Shown one piece after another: positions 53,602 through 62,327 of a stretch of DNA of 64,000 nt (the stretch's first letter is position 1; every line of letters starts with the position of its first letter). The DNA comes from JASGDC01 sp047608145 (lineage in GTDB: Bacteria; Actinomycetota; Actinomycetes; Actinomycetales; Micrococcaceae), in assembly GCA_047608145.1 (NCBI GenBank), contig JASGDC010000019.1, positions 12,634 through 76,633 of the forward strand, in the 5' to 3' direction. Position numbers and translations under genes: made by a program. The notes beneath the pieces are model-generated. The model searched no databases. It was not told the DNA's origin and saw only the letters and a list, made by a program, of their open reading frames with translations.

Positions 53602-53925
53602 CTAGTCTTTACAACCAGCCAAGCTAGTTGCAGAGGACTGGGAAATATGCCCCAAGCTATTACTGTTTCCAGTCAGGAAGCCTGTACCATGCTCCCCAAG
53701 TATTCTTTTCCCCTCATAGAATAGATTTAGGCTTGCGTTCAGGTCACGGTCAATTGTTTCACCGCAATTATCGCAAGACCATTCCTTTTGTCCTATGCTC
53801 AGGTTATCGTGTTTGAACCCACACATTGAGCATAGTTTACTAGAGGGAAACCAACTATCGACTTCAACAATAGTTTTGCCGTACCAATCAGCTTTACTTA
53901 TTAGATATGGGAAGTGGCGCTAATG
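53602..53925 (-). pseudogene. TnpB C-terminal remnant (zinc ribbon and RuvC III)
   Basis: Only the last about 108 codons remain: DSWFPSSKLCSMCGF, WSCDNCGETIDRDLNASLNLF, showing the four-Cys ribbon and the third RuvC Asp. Homology starts near 53910, within ten bases of tRNA-Leu; everything upstream is missing. It belongs to a different TnpB subgroup from the gene at 34132, which lacks the ribbon. Dead fragment. Confidence 0.8.
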
Positions 53926-53931
53926 AATTAG

Positions 53932-54019
53932 TGCCCAAGAAGGGACTCGAACCCTCACCCATGATATGTTATGGACTAGCACCTCAAGCTAGCGCGTCTA
54001 CCTATTCCGCCACCTGGGC
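53932..54019 (-). tRNA. tRNA-Leu (anticodon GAG)
   Basis: 88 bases, minus strand. Acceptor GCCCAGG pairs with CTTGGGC plus discriminator A. Anticodon stem CTAGC/GCTAG encloses TTGAGGT, giving GAG. A long variable arm and T-arm GGGTTCGAGTCCC are present. CCA is not encoded. A TnpB remnant lies immediately 3' of it. Confidence 0.95.
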
Positions 54020-54045
54020 AATGCACTTAATAGAATAGCATGTAC

Positions 54046-55542
54046 TTAGGCTCTAGGCGAACTATAATTCACATCAACTTGAATAGCTCCATCGCCTTCA
54101 CCAAGAGTAGTGGCTGGGCCTTGTTGAATTGCCCAATTTTGTGGCAATGGAATACCGGCATTGCCGTGATAATTATTGGACAAACTTGCAGTGAATGAAG
54201 CACTAGCATTTATCGCATCACTGACCATCTGACAAACTAGATGAGTGCCATAAACACCAACTTTAAAAGTACTATTTTCCTGACTAAGAGCATCTCTTAT
54301 CCCCTGAAAATAAGGAATGATTGCCCCTTGAATATCATCTGTATTTGGATCAAAATCTACTGCAAAATAGATGATTTCCCCAGCGCCAAATTTAAAAGTC
54401 TTGGCTCTAGTGTGAGCATCTTTTCCCGCAATAAGCCCTCGTTCGTAACTAAAATACTTAATACTGTCCCCTACTAACTGATATATAGGATAGACTTTCA
54501 GGCCATGGCGCGTAATAATTTCTTTCTCGCCGGGTTGTAATACTTTGGGTAACGTATCTGAAATTGGTTTTCCAGCAAGATACCGCCCCACAAACTTTAC
54601 TTTAGCGTCTTTAAGAGTCTTGGCTTTATTTTCATCGACCGCGGTAACCGTATCACAAGCATTACCAACACGATTTGGGTCTCCAGAAGAAAATAATAAT
54701 GAATACCAAGTTCTAGTATCTACTTCACCAGTTTCCTTAATTGCAACAAACTTTTGAAAATCACGAAGTTGCTTCTGTGTTGATTTATCAAACTCGCTAT
54801 TAAGATTATCTGGTGGAAATCCTAGTAAAGTTAAGGCTGCTTGTGCTACTAATACTAGTTCTTTGGCTTCATTATGATCTTTGCTAATCTGGTATTTCTC
54901 ATCGGCAAATGCCACTCGAACTTGGGCATTCCAAACCCCCATGTTAACAGTATTGCTAACTCCTACTAGCTCATAATAATAAGCCCGTAAAATAAACATT
55001 GTTTCAGCTTCTCTGACTCCATTGGGCACAATATAAGAAGTGCTTGCATTACCACCATAAACGACATTTAACCACTGCTGAACTTTTAAAACTTGCTGAC
55101 TACCCTTTTGAAAATTATTTAAGCCAATATAAACTGGCTTAAACAGTGCCCCAATCCATTTTGCCCGAGAAAAATTCTCTGGATTTATGCCCAAATGATC
55201 TGAAAAAGCTCGCTCAACGATACTGTCACGCATCCCATACTCTTTATTGAACTCATTAGGAAAATATCCCTTAAAAATAAGTGCACAGCGCACTACATCA
55301 AGAGCTTTTACTGGAGCTTTAGTTAAATCTTTTAAATCACTATCGGCATTAGATAACGTCTGTTCCCCTATAGCTCCACTAGGTTTTGCTATCTTTAGTT
55401 CATTTTGTAAAGCAAACGTAGTTGCAACCATGTTTGATAAGTGAAATTTGCCGTCTTCGACTATAGCTGGAAATTTATCTAAATGTTGATAGTTTTTGTT
55501 AAGAAATTGCTGTGCTTGTAGGATTAAATCTGACTGTAACAT
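54046..55542 (-). CDS. DUF1906 glycoside-hydrolase-like protein with PG-binding domain
   Basis: 498 aa. Residues about 215-285 resemble a peptidoglycan-binding domain (LTLLGFPPDNLNSEFDKST), and about 300-498 a DUF1906 (Rv2525c-like) fold: FVGRYLAGKP, IYFAVDFDPNTDD, KVGVYGTH and WAIQQGP. The first 200 residues hold a weaker repeat of the binding domain. No signal peptide or membrane helix. Its ATG overlaps the upstream gene's stop as TAATG, and that upstream gene has a Tat signal. Confidence 0.82.
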   Translation of the reverse strand: MLQSDLILQAQQFLNKNYQHLDKFPAIVEDGKFHLSNMVATTFALQNELKIAKPSGAIGEQTLSNADSDLKDLTKAPVKALDVVRCALIFKGYFPNEFNKEYGMRDSIVERAFSDHLGINPENFSRAKWIGALFKPVYIGLNNFQKGSQQVLKVQQWLNVVYGGNASTSYIVPNGVREAETMFILRAYYYELVGVSNTVNMGVWNAQVRVAFADEKYQISKDHNEAKELVLVAQAALTLLGFPPDNLNSEFDKSTQKQLRDFQKFVAIKETGEVDTRTWYSLLFSSGDPNRVGNACDTVTAVDENKAKTLKDAKVKFVGRYLAGKPISDTLPKVLQPGEKEIITRHGLKVYPIYQLVGDSIKYFSYERGLIAGKDAHTRAKTFKFGAGEIIYFAVDFDPNTDDIQGAIIPYFQGIRDALSQENSTFKVGVYGTHLVCQMVSDAINASASFTASLSNNYHGNAGIPLPQNWAIQQGPATTLGEGDGAIQVDVNYSSPRA

Positions 55543-56555
55543 TAAACCCCTGTCGCCCCATACATAATATAAGTTTCAGGTACAGTACGAGCATGTTTAG
55601 TAATTGGTTTGATACTTTGGATATGCGAAACTATCTTTGGGTTTACACTCTTATTAGAATATTTATAACCAAAATCCAATAGTATTTCTTGGCCAGCAGT
55701 TAACTCGATATTCACTTGTACTGTTACTTGGTAAATTTTCTTCACAAGTTTTTCCGCAATTGAGACTTGGCTAGTTGATAATGCCGAATCTTTTATTGAC
55801 GCTTTAAAGGCCGTAATATCTTGAACAATTTCACCATCTAAGTTTATTTGTAATTTATAGCCAAGTGGAGTACTACTTGGGCCAGTACTCTTGATGACAA
55901 TAGAACGGGGATGGTAGTAAGAATATTCTTTATTATTAACGGTATATCCTTGATTCCAGGCACAGGCTAATTGAGTTCCCCAAGCATGGCTAATGGCTGT
56001 AGTACTTTTTATTGGCGCTGAGCTTATTTCTTGTCGATTATTCGAACTAATTATAGACTGTCCCACATTTGAATCAATAGAATCATAAGGATAATTAACG
56101 CCACATAAATAATTAGGGGCAAAAGAGATATCGCCGGCTTTAAAATTCAGATCATCAGGTAAAGCACCTTTTAAGTAGATGATACCTGCTGTTCTAGATA
56201 CTTCAGTTAAGTCAATTGTATTTAAATATCTAGTTTCTTTATAAACATACAGCTTAGTTAAATCAGAAAATATTCGGCCATCATAACCGACGTAAAGCGT
56301 ATCACCTTTGCGCATGGCTTTTGTTTCTGGAGCCATCGTCCATTGTGTAGTCAGTGAACTGGTATTTATTGCTTTAAAAGAGTTCACAAAATATTCATAA
56401 TCTATAGTTTTTTTAACATCCTCTAGATTTTCGTTAGTAGGATTATTGTGTTCACGATTAACTACGAAAGCTATTGCAGCACCTGAAGTTGCTGTAGCCG
56501 CAATACCTAAAAAAGCTCTACGTGATATTGCCTTATCCATACCATACTTCTTCAA
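55542..56555 (-). CDS. Tat-signal protein of unknown function
   Basis: 337 aa from a TTG with AAGG six bases upstream; ATG five codons later is the alternative. Twin-arginine motif SRRAFLGIA, hydrophobic stretch to about residue 32. The rest is beta-rich with no recognised family. It is translationally coupled (TAATG) to the DUF1906 gene. Because Tat exports folded proteins, it could carry its signal-less partner. The 200 bases upstream hold no other gene. Confidence 0.75.
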   Translation of the reverse strand: MKKYGMDKAISRRAFLGIAATATSGAAIAFVVNREHNNPTNENLEDVKKTIDYEYFVNSFKAINTSSLTTQWTMAPETKAMRKGDTLYVGYDGRIFSDLTKLYVYKETRYLNTIDLTEVSRTAGIIYLKGALPDDLNFKAGDISFAPNYLCGVNYPYDSIDSNVGQSIISSNNRQEISSAPIKSTTAISHAWGTQLACAWNQGYTVNNKEYSYYHPRSIVIKSTGPSSTPLGYKLQINLDGEIVQDITAFKASIKDSALSTSQVSIAEKLVKKIYQVTVQVNIELTAGQEILLDFGYKYSNKSVNPKIVSHIQSIKPITKHARTVPETYIMYGATGV

Positions 56556-56761
56556 AACAAACCTTGTACATCTTTTATTAAGATAACACGAAAATCTTGA
56601 TAAAAGCTTAACTTTATTGTTTTAGTAATTATTCAGGTATTCCTATTTCGAACGAGAATTTTTAATAGAAACTACTCTTTCAAATAAAACTGAATTGCGA
56701 GTTTAAAACTTTCCTGAAAATTAAAGACCATACATTGAATACTAATTTTTGGTTTATACAA

Positions 56762-56797
56762 AAAATAGCGGTAAAGAATTATCTTTACCGCTATTTT
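56762..56797. terminator. Rho-independent terminator after rpf
   Basis: AAAATAGCGGTAAAGA (56762-56777) pairs perfectly with TCTTTACCGCTATTTT (56782-56797) around ATTA, 31 bases past the rpf stop. A-run/T-run on both sides; arms resemble the PTS terminators. Confidence 0.9.
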
Positions 56798-56827
56798 AAA
56801 GTTTTTAGATGCTATTTCAGCTATTGC

Positions 56828-57544
56828 TTAGCTTAGACCTAGCTCAGCTGAACAAGCTGGCCATGCACCCCAACCCTGAGCTGCTTGTACACGCTCTGCA
56901 ACAGCAATCTGCTCTGCACGTGAAGCAGTACTAGCTGAGCCAGAACCACCGTATGCTGCCCATGTAGATTGTGAGAATTGCAGACCGCCTGAGTAGCCAT
57001 TACCTGTATTGATAGACCAGTTGCCGCCAGATTCACACTGAGCTAGCTGATCCCAAACGCTAGAACTACTAGAATTAGAGCTAGAACTACTAGAATTAGT
57101 GGTTGCAGCCTGTGTTGTAGTAGCTGCTTGCTCAGTAGTATTAGTTTGAGTAGAAGTTGTAGTCTGTGCAGGAGTAGCCTGTGTTGTAGTAGCTGCTTGT
57201 GCAGTAGAAGTCGTAGTTACTGGAGCTTGAGTTGCACCGTCAGCTACAAGACCACCATTGTAGTGAGTACCCCATGCATAAGAGCTATCGCCTACGTTTG
57301 CATAGTTTGGACGCTCTGCAGGATTTGCTGGGATTGTGTAGTTATCAGTGTTCCATGACCAAGAAGTAATGCCATTAGAAGATGACATCTGGTAATTAGG
57401 AGCTGTCTGATCCTGAGCTGTAGGAGCGATCAAAGTAGATGCACTAGCTGCTGGAGCAAATGTCATAGCAAGAGTGCTTGCGCCTAAAACAGCAGCAATA
57501 TTACGGGCTTTCTTAGAATTTTTTGCATCAAAATTAACGTTCAT
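56828..57544 (-). CDS. rpf: Resuscitation-promoting factor (Rpf) family transglycosylase
   Basis: 238 aa, secreted muralytic enzyme. Signal peptide about residues 1-36 (cleavage near ASA), Thr/Gln/Ser-rich linker with several TTTQA-like repeats, then the C-terminal Rpf domain from residue 164: WDQLAQCESGGNW with catalytic Glu171, NTGNGYSGGLQFSQSTW and QGWGAWPACS. AAGGAAGGAAG precedes the ATG. Its leader is a c-di-AMP riboswitch. Confidence 0.95.
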   Translation of the reverse strand: MNVNFDAKNSKKARNIAAVLGASTLAMTFAPAASASTLIAPTAQDQTAPNYQMSSSNGITSWSWNTDNYTIPANPAERPNYANVGDSSYAWGTHYNGGLVADGATQAPVTTTSTAQAATTTQATPAQTTTSTQTNTTEQAATTTQAATTNSSSSSSNSSSSSVWDQLAQCESGGNWSINTGNGYSGGLQFSQSTWAAYGGSGSASTASRAEQIAVAERVQAAQGWGAWPACSAELGLS

Positions 57545-57558
57545 TAAAACTTCCTTCC

Positions 57559-57718
57559 TTTGCGAACGAGGTGAGCTGTCGGATTCAGGTTGAGGAAGTA
57601 ACCTGTGCTAGTCCAGTGGCGCTAGCGCTTATAACCCCTAGACTCCTGCATTTACTAAGGAGCCAATTTGGTTCCCCCGCTCTTGCCTAAAACTACCTAT
57701 CTAATGACATCGGCAAGA
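57559..57718 (-). promoter_or_regulatory. c-di-AMP riboswitch (ydaO/yuaA) upstream of rpf
   Basis: Conserved blocks on the minus strand: CTTGCCGA at the 5' end, GCGGGGGAACC (57680-57670), and CCGACAGCTCACCTCGT (57582-57566), then TTCGCAAAGG, which closes P1 with TTGCCGA. The rpf ribosome binding site follows directly. In other actinobacteria this class controls rpf and other cell-wall genes, turning them off when c-di-AMP binds. Confidence 0.93.
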
Positions 57719-57740
57719 CTAGGCGAAGAATGTCATTAGA
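57700..57740 (-). promoter_or_regulatory. Hairpin competing with riboswitch P1
   Basis: TCTAATGACAT (minus strand 57740-57730) pairs perfectly with ATGTCATTAGA (57710-57700). The second arm lies in the aptamer and the loop holds the 5' strand of P1, so both structures cannot form together. Confidence 0.45.
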
Positions 57741-57845
57741 TGTTGAGAATTTTCCCAACGAAAATAAATTTTACTATAAATGATTATTCAAGTCTATTAG
57801 AAAATACCGATTTTGTAATTTAATCAATATTTACTTGGTAAAGAC

Positions 57846-58538
57846 TTATTTACCTTGCGCTTTCAGCTCTGAGTCAATAATTTTCTTCATACTGTCATAG
57901 CTTGGGTTATCTACTACTTCACCATTAATGAATACTGTTGGCGTACCTTCAACACCAATGACTTCGCCTTCATCCATATCTTCTTTAACAGCGTTCTTTA
58001 CTTCAGTGGAATCCATAGTTTTCTTGAAACCAGCTTCGTCAGTAATACCAACTTGTTTCGCGTATTCTACTAATTTACTATCTGTTAAATCTGCATGACC
58101 GCTATCTGGTGCATCTTTATAAATAGCAGTTACATAAGGCCAAAACTTACCGTAATGACCTGCTGTAGTAGCTGCATAAGCTGCTTTAAGGGATTGATCG
58201 CCAAGTATTGGGTAGTTACGCCATTCAATACGTACTTTCCCACTCTTTACATATTCATCTTCAATTTGTTTAGCACTTGAATTATATAGTTTCGCACAAT
58301 AAGGACAACGTAAGTCTGAATATTCCACAATTGTTACTGGCGCATTTTGTGGCCCCTTTGAAAGTGGATCATCTGCAATATTCCTAATGTATTGTTTAAG
58401 GTTTTTAGCATCAGCTGCCTGAGCTTTGGCAGAGTTATTGTGGTGTGTAATTGCAATACCAATAATCGCACCAAGTACGACCATTATCGCAAAACTTATT
58501 AAGAATATTTTTCGAGTTTTAGCGTCGTTATTATTCAT
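57846..58538 (-). CDS. DsbA-like thioredoxin-fold oxidoreductase
   Basis: 230 aa. N-terminal membrane anchor (10-30), then a thioredoxin fold with helical insert. Active site CPYC (Cys78-Cys81) in SDLRCPYC and cis-Pro in GTPTVFING. Likely forms or isomerises disulfides in exported proteins. DsbB/VKOR partner not in the window. Upstream of rpf on the same strand but with its own unit. Confidence 0.92.
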   Translation of the reverse strand: MNNNDAKTRKIFLISFAIMVVLGAIIGIAITHHNNSAKAQAADAKNLKQYIRNIADDPLSKGPQNAPVTIVEYSDLRCPYCAKLYNSSAKQIEDEYVKSGKVRIEWRNYPILGDQSLKAAYAATTAGHYGKFWPYVTAIYKDAPDSGHADLTDSKLVEYAKQVGITDEAGFKKTMDSTEVKNAVKEDMDEGEVIGVEGTPTVFINGEVVDNPSYDSMKKIIDSELKAQGK

Positions 58539-58565
58539 TACCTATCTAAGTCCTTTAAAGTTTCA

Positions 58566-59366
58566 TTACAGATAAAATGCACCGACTATTGCGATGCCGT
58601 TATTTAAACCATGTACAATCATACCAGGAACAATGCTCCCAGTAATTCTACATAGATAAGCAAGTAGCATTGCTAATACAAACAAGGTGGCACCGAGTAC
58701 GAAAGAGCCAGTTAGTGTGCTGACCTGCATTACATGAAATAGTGCAAATATTAACGAAGTTATTATTGCAGAAGTCCAAAAAGAGTACTTACGAAGTAAC
58801 GTATGTAAAATTACACCACGGAATACAAATTCTTCGACAATCGGAGCAATAAGGGCAATTGTAATAAAGGAAATTACAAAAATTGGCGTAGATTTTGTAA
58901 AATCTGGTATATTAGAGCCTTCATCAGAAGCACCAGGTTTTAGCGCATCAAATATTGTACTTAAGGTAGCACTAATTACGATAAACCCAACCCAAGTTAT
59001 AAGAGCTAATCCGACTTGTTTGGGAGTAAGTTTTCTAAGTCCAAAAGTTTTCCAGCCACCATTGCGTTCTGCAATTTTTTCAACAGGTCTAGATGCAATA
59101 ACTGCCATGAACACTGTTGCAACAGCAGATAACGTCATACTGATGTTTTGTTTTGGCGTATCTTCATTAAATATAAATGAATATAGTAGTAATAAAACTA
59201 TTGAAATAAATAATCCTGCTATCACACTAAATACAGCCCAAAATACTGGTGCTATTCCCCAATTTTTTGAATCATTTACTTTCAACTGCTGAATTTGCTG
59301 ATCAAGCGGATAAACTCGTGACTGATTAATCTTATTCGGTTTCTTTTTTGCCAAAACTTTTCGCAT
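58566..59366 (-). CDS. CPBP family intramembrane metalloprotease
   Basis: 266 aa, about seven membrane helices. Catalytic motifs EEFVFRGVILH, HVMQ in a later helix and IVHGLNN. A basic N-terminus precedes the first helix. Related to CAAX-processing and bacteriocin-immunity proteases; substrate unknown. Confidence 0.9.
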   Translation of the reverse strand: MRKVLAKKKPNKINQSRVYPLDQQIQQLKVNDSKNWGIAPVFWAVFSVIAGLFISIVLLLLYSFIFNEDTPKQNISMTLSAVATVFMAVIASRPVEKIAERNGGWKTFGLRKLTPKQVGLALITWVGFIVISATLSTIFDALKPGASDEGSNIPDFTKSTPIFVISFITIALIAPIVEEFVFRGVILHTLLRKYSFWTSAIITSLIFALFHVMQVSTLTGSFVLGATLFVLAMLLAYLCRITGSIVPGMIVHGLNNGIAIVGAFYL

Positions 59367-59436
59367 AGTTACTATTGTCGGTTATTTAATTGTATTTTAC
59401 TGGTAGCCACTACCAATGAAATTTAAATTCTCAGCT

Positions 59437-59766
59437 TTAACCAAAACTAATACCATTATTCATCAAAGAAGTTAGTCTATCGATATTGTCACTATATTTT
59501 TGATCCATTGCAGCTTTATTGCGACCAATTTTGCCACACTTTTGGCATTTATGAATAATAATAAACCCTTTTGCACCGCTATATTCTACGGCTATTGGTT
59601 TCATAATGCCACCACAATCACTAGCGCGATCTCCTGGAGTGTTATCTACATGAAGAGATGAGAGACAATTGGGGCAATGGTTACGATAACTGCCCTTTTT
59701 AAGTGCAGGAACTTTGGCATTACAAACAACACAGACAAAACTGGTGTTTTCATTAGCTCTAGACAT
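59437..59766 (-). CDS. RNHCP domain protein
   Basis: 109 aa. Cysteine motifs CVVCN, RNHCPNCL (the RNHCP signature), CGG and KCQKCGKIGRNKAA suggest zinc binding. The second ATG (59766) matches the family start. Function unknown. Divergent from the DEAD-box helicase. Confidence 0.88.
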   Translation of the reverse strand: MSRANENTSFVCVVCNAKVPALKKGSYRNHCPNCLSSLHVDNTPGDRASDCGGIMKPIAVEYSGAKGFIIIHKCQKCGKIGRNKAAMDQKYSDNIDRLTSLMNNGISFG

Positions 59767-59797
59767 ATAAGACATAGTACAATAGACAATGTTCTAA

Positions 59798-59863
59798 AGC
59801 ACTTAATGTGCTATTTTAATCAAGCCCGAAAACTTTAATGTTGGGTAAAGTTTGGGCTTTTAT
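59798..59863 (+). terminator. Putative attenuator in the DEAD-box helicase leader
   Basis: After a TACAAT -10 box (59778-59783) come hairpin AGCAC/GTGCT (59798-59812) and a terminator-like stem, AAGCCC(GA)AAACTTTA (59822-59837) with TAAAGTTT-GGGCTT (59846-59859), followed by TTTT. It lies between promoter and start codon, so it may regulate rather than end transcription. Confidence 0.6.
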
Positions 59864-59877
59864 CATTTAAGGAAATA

Positions 59878-61560
59878 ATGCCTGAAACTACTCAAATTAA
59901 TTTTTCGAGCCTAGATATCCATCCAAGTGTCCTAAGTGCAATTGAAGACTCTGGTTATACAAAACCTACAGAAATTCAAGCTCAAACAATTCCACTCTTA
60001 CTTAATGGTGAAGATATTGTAGGTATCGCACAAACAGGTACTGGTAAAACTGCAGCTTTCGCAGTTCCAGCATTAACACAATTAGCAAACTCTGGTAATA
60101 CTCGTACTCCACAGGTTCTGGTTATGACCCCGACTCGTGAATTAGCTATACAAGTTGCTGAAAATTTTGAAAATTATGCAAAATATCTGCAACAGCTAAA
60201 AGTTGCCACAATTTATGGAGGCTCTAGTTATGGCCCTCAACTTGGTGCACTTAAAGGTGGAGCACAAATCGTCGTAGGTACTCCTGGACGAATTATTGAC
60301 CACTTAAAACGTGGCAGTTTAAAACTTGGTGATATTAAATACTTAGTGTTAGACGAAGCTGATGAAATGTTGCGAATGGGCTTCCAAGAAGATGTAGAAA
60401 CAATTCTGGAAAAAACTCCTGAAGCAAAGCAAGTAGCACTATTTTCAGCTACGATGCCTACGACAATTCGTAAAATCGCACGTAAATATTTAAACGAACC
60501 TCATGAAATTTCAATTAAATCTAAAACTACTACTGTTGAGAATATCAACCAACGATACCTATTGGTTAAAAATTCTGATAAGCAAGAGCTGACTCTTCGT
60601 ATTCTTGAAGTTGAAGACTATGATGCAGCAATTATCTTTATGCGCACTAGAATGGCAACTGAAGCATTAGCTGAAAAATTACGTTCAGCTGGCTTACGAG
60701 TTGGCGCTATTAATGGTGATATTCCACAGCAGCAACGTGAACGCACTATTGAAAGACTACGCGAAGGCGGTATTGATATTTTAGTAGCGACAGATGTCGC
60801 TGCCCGAGGTCTTGATGTTACTCGTATTAGCTTAGTCATTAACTACGATATTCCACTTGAAACCGAAAGCTATGTACACCGTATTGGTCGTACTGGTCGT
60901 GCAGGTCGCAACGGTGAAGCAATTCTATTCATTACACCTCGTGAGCAAGGTCTACTTCGCAATATTGAACGTGCTACTAAGCAAAAAATCACTAAGATGC
61001 CACTACCATCTGGAGAAGATGTCAGAGAGCTACGTTTACAGCGTTTCGGTGATACAATCCTTAGAATGATTTCACTAGGTAAGGATACTCAATATACTGA
61101 TTTCCTTACAGAACTTGCACAAAAGAACGATGTAAGCATTGAGCAAATTGCTGGTGCAGTGGCGTTCATGGAACACGGTAACCGTTTCCTAGATTTGAAA
61201 CAGATTGAAGAACCGACTAATGAACGTAAAGGCCGGGAGCGTAAAGAGCGCAAAGGTGGCCGCAAAGAAAAGTTTGCTCCTTCGCCTAATTCAACTGTCT
61301 ATAAGCTAAATGTAGGTCGTAAAAACCGAGTTCAACCTGGCGCGATTGTTGGTGCTTTAGCTAATGAAGGTAGTCTAAAATCACGAGATATTGGACATAT
61401 TGATATTCGTAAAGATTTTTCACTTGTAGCTCTTACTAGGCCACTAAACAAGCGCCAATTTAAGGCATTAGCTAATACCAAAGTTGCTGGTCAATTCATT
61501 AAAATTAAAGTTGATATGGGCGGTAAAAAACACTTTGGTAAAGGTAAACGCAGAAGATAA
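59878..61560 (+). CDS. DEAD-box RNA helicase (DeaD/CsdA type)
   Basis: 560 aa. Q motif (TEIQAQTIP), Walker A AQTGTGKT, PTRELA, GTPGR, DEAD, SAT, ARGLDV and HRIGRTGRAGR. A basic Arg/Lys linker (about 445-465) leads to a C-terminal DbpA-like RNA-binding domain (VGRKNRVQPGAIVGALA). Unwinds structured RNA, often in ribosome assembly or cold. AAGGA lies seven bases before the ATG. Confidence 0.95.
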   Translation: MPETTQINFSSLDIHPSVLSAIEDSGYTKPTEIQAQTIPLLLNGEDIVGIAQTGTGKTAAFAVPALTQLANSGNTRTPQVLVMTPTRELAIQVAENFENYAKYLQQLKVATIYGGSSYGPQLGALKGGAQIVVGTPGRIIDHLKRGSLKLGDIKYLVLDEADEMLRMGFQEDVETILEKTPEAKQVALFSATMPTTIRKIARKYLNEPHEISIKSKTTTVENINQRYLLVKNSDKQELTLRILEVEDYDAAIIFMRTRMATEALAEKLRSAGLRVGAINGDIPQQQRERTIERLREGGIDILVATDVAARGLDVTRISLVINYDIPLETESYVHRIGRTGRAGRNGEAILFITPREQGLLRNIERATKQKITKMPLPSGEDVRELRLQRFGDTILRMISLGKDTQYTDFLTELAQKNDVSIEQIAGAVAFMEHGNRFLDLKQIEEPTNERKGRERKERKGGRKEKFAPSPNSTVYKLNVGRKNRVQPGAIVGALANEGSLKSRDIGHIDIRKDFSLVALTRPLNKRQFKALANTKVAGQFIKIKVDMGGKKHFGKGKRRR

Positions 61561-61565
61561 CAGCT

Positions 61566-62327
61566 ATGGTAATTGCAAATATTACTGAGACTATTCGTAA
61601 TGCCGGTGCCTTTAGCTATGCAACGGCAACTCCAAGTCAAAGCAATATGGCCTATTGGCTAGCATTAGTAGCAATTGTGTTATCTATTCCACAGCCAATC
61701 TGGAATATCTTTGGTCGGTTTGTCACAGTTTTTCATGAACTTGGTCATGCTTTAGCTGGATCACTTTTTGGACGTAGGCTTAAAAGTATTACAATTTCAG
61801 CTGATATGTCTGGTGAAACTCATACCAGAGGTAAACCAGGATTTGGATTAATTTGGACGCGTTGGTGGGGCTACCCTTTCCCAATCTTATATGGGTTATG
61901 GTTTGTTTATGCCAGCTACACTAAGTTAGCTAATATTGCCCTTGCTGTTACTACGTTACTGTTAATATTTATGTTACTTTTTGTGCGTAATATTCACGGC
62001 GCCAGTATTATTATCTTTTTGTTAGCCTTAGATATTGCAAGCTTCTTATTACCAGCTTCACTCTATCGTTCTTATATTTGTCTAGCATTAGGAATTGCTT
62101 TAATAATTGGTAGCTGGAGAGCACTTATTAACGTAACTAGAGTGCACTATAAGTTCGACAAAACCAGCTCAGATGCCTACCATCTTACCCAAGATACTTG
62201 GCTTCCAGGCTGGTTTTGGTTCTTAACTTTTTACTTTACTTTCATCGTACTAAGTTTTACCGCTATTAATATCATTACTAACGGATGGATAATAGCTACG
62301 ATTCAACACTTTCTGGTTTCTTACTAA
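61566..62327 (+). CDS. M50B-like membrane metalloprotease
   Basis: 253 aa, about six membrane helices. Zinc motif HELGHALAG in FHELGHALAGSLFGRRL. Resembles the peptidase M50B-like family, with no regulatory domain. Five bases after the helicase stop, so possibly cotranscribed. Overlaps the convergent membrane protein gene by 32 bases. Confidence 0.8.
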   Translation: MVIANITETIRNAGAFSYATATPSQSNMAYWLALVAIVLSIPQPIWNIFGRFVTVFHELGHALAGSLFGRRLKSITISADMSGETHTRGKPGFGLIWTRWWGYPFPILYGLWFVYASYTKLANIALAVTTLLLIFMLLFVRNIHGASIIIFLLALDIASFLLPASLYRSYICLALGIALIIGSWRALINVTRVHYKFDKTSSDAYHLTQDTWLPGWFWFLTFYFTFIVLSFTAINIITNGWIIATIQHFLVSY

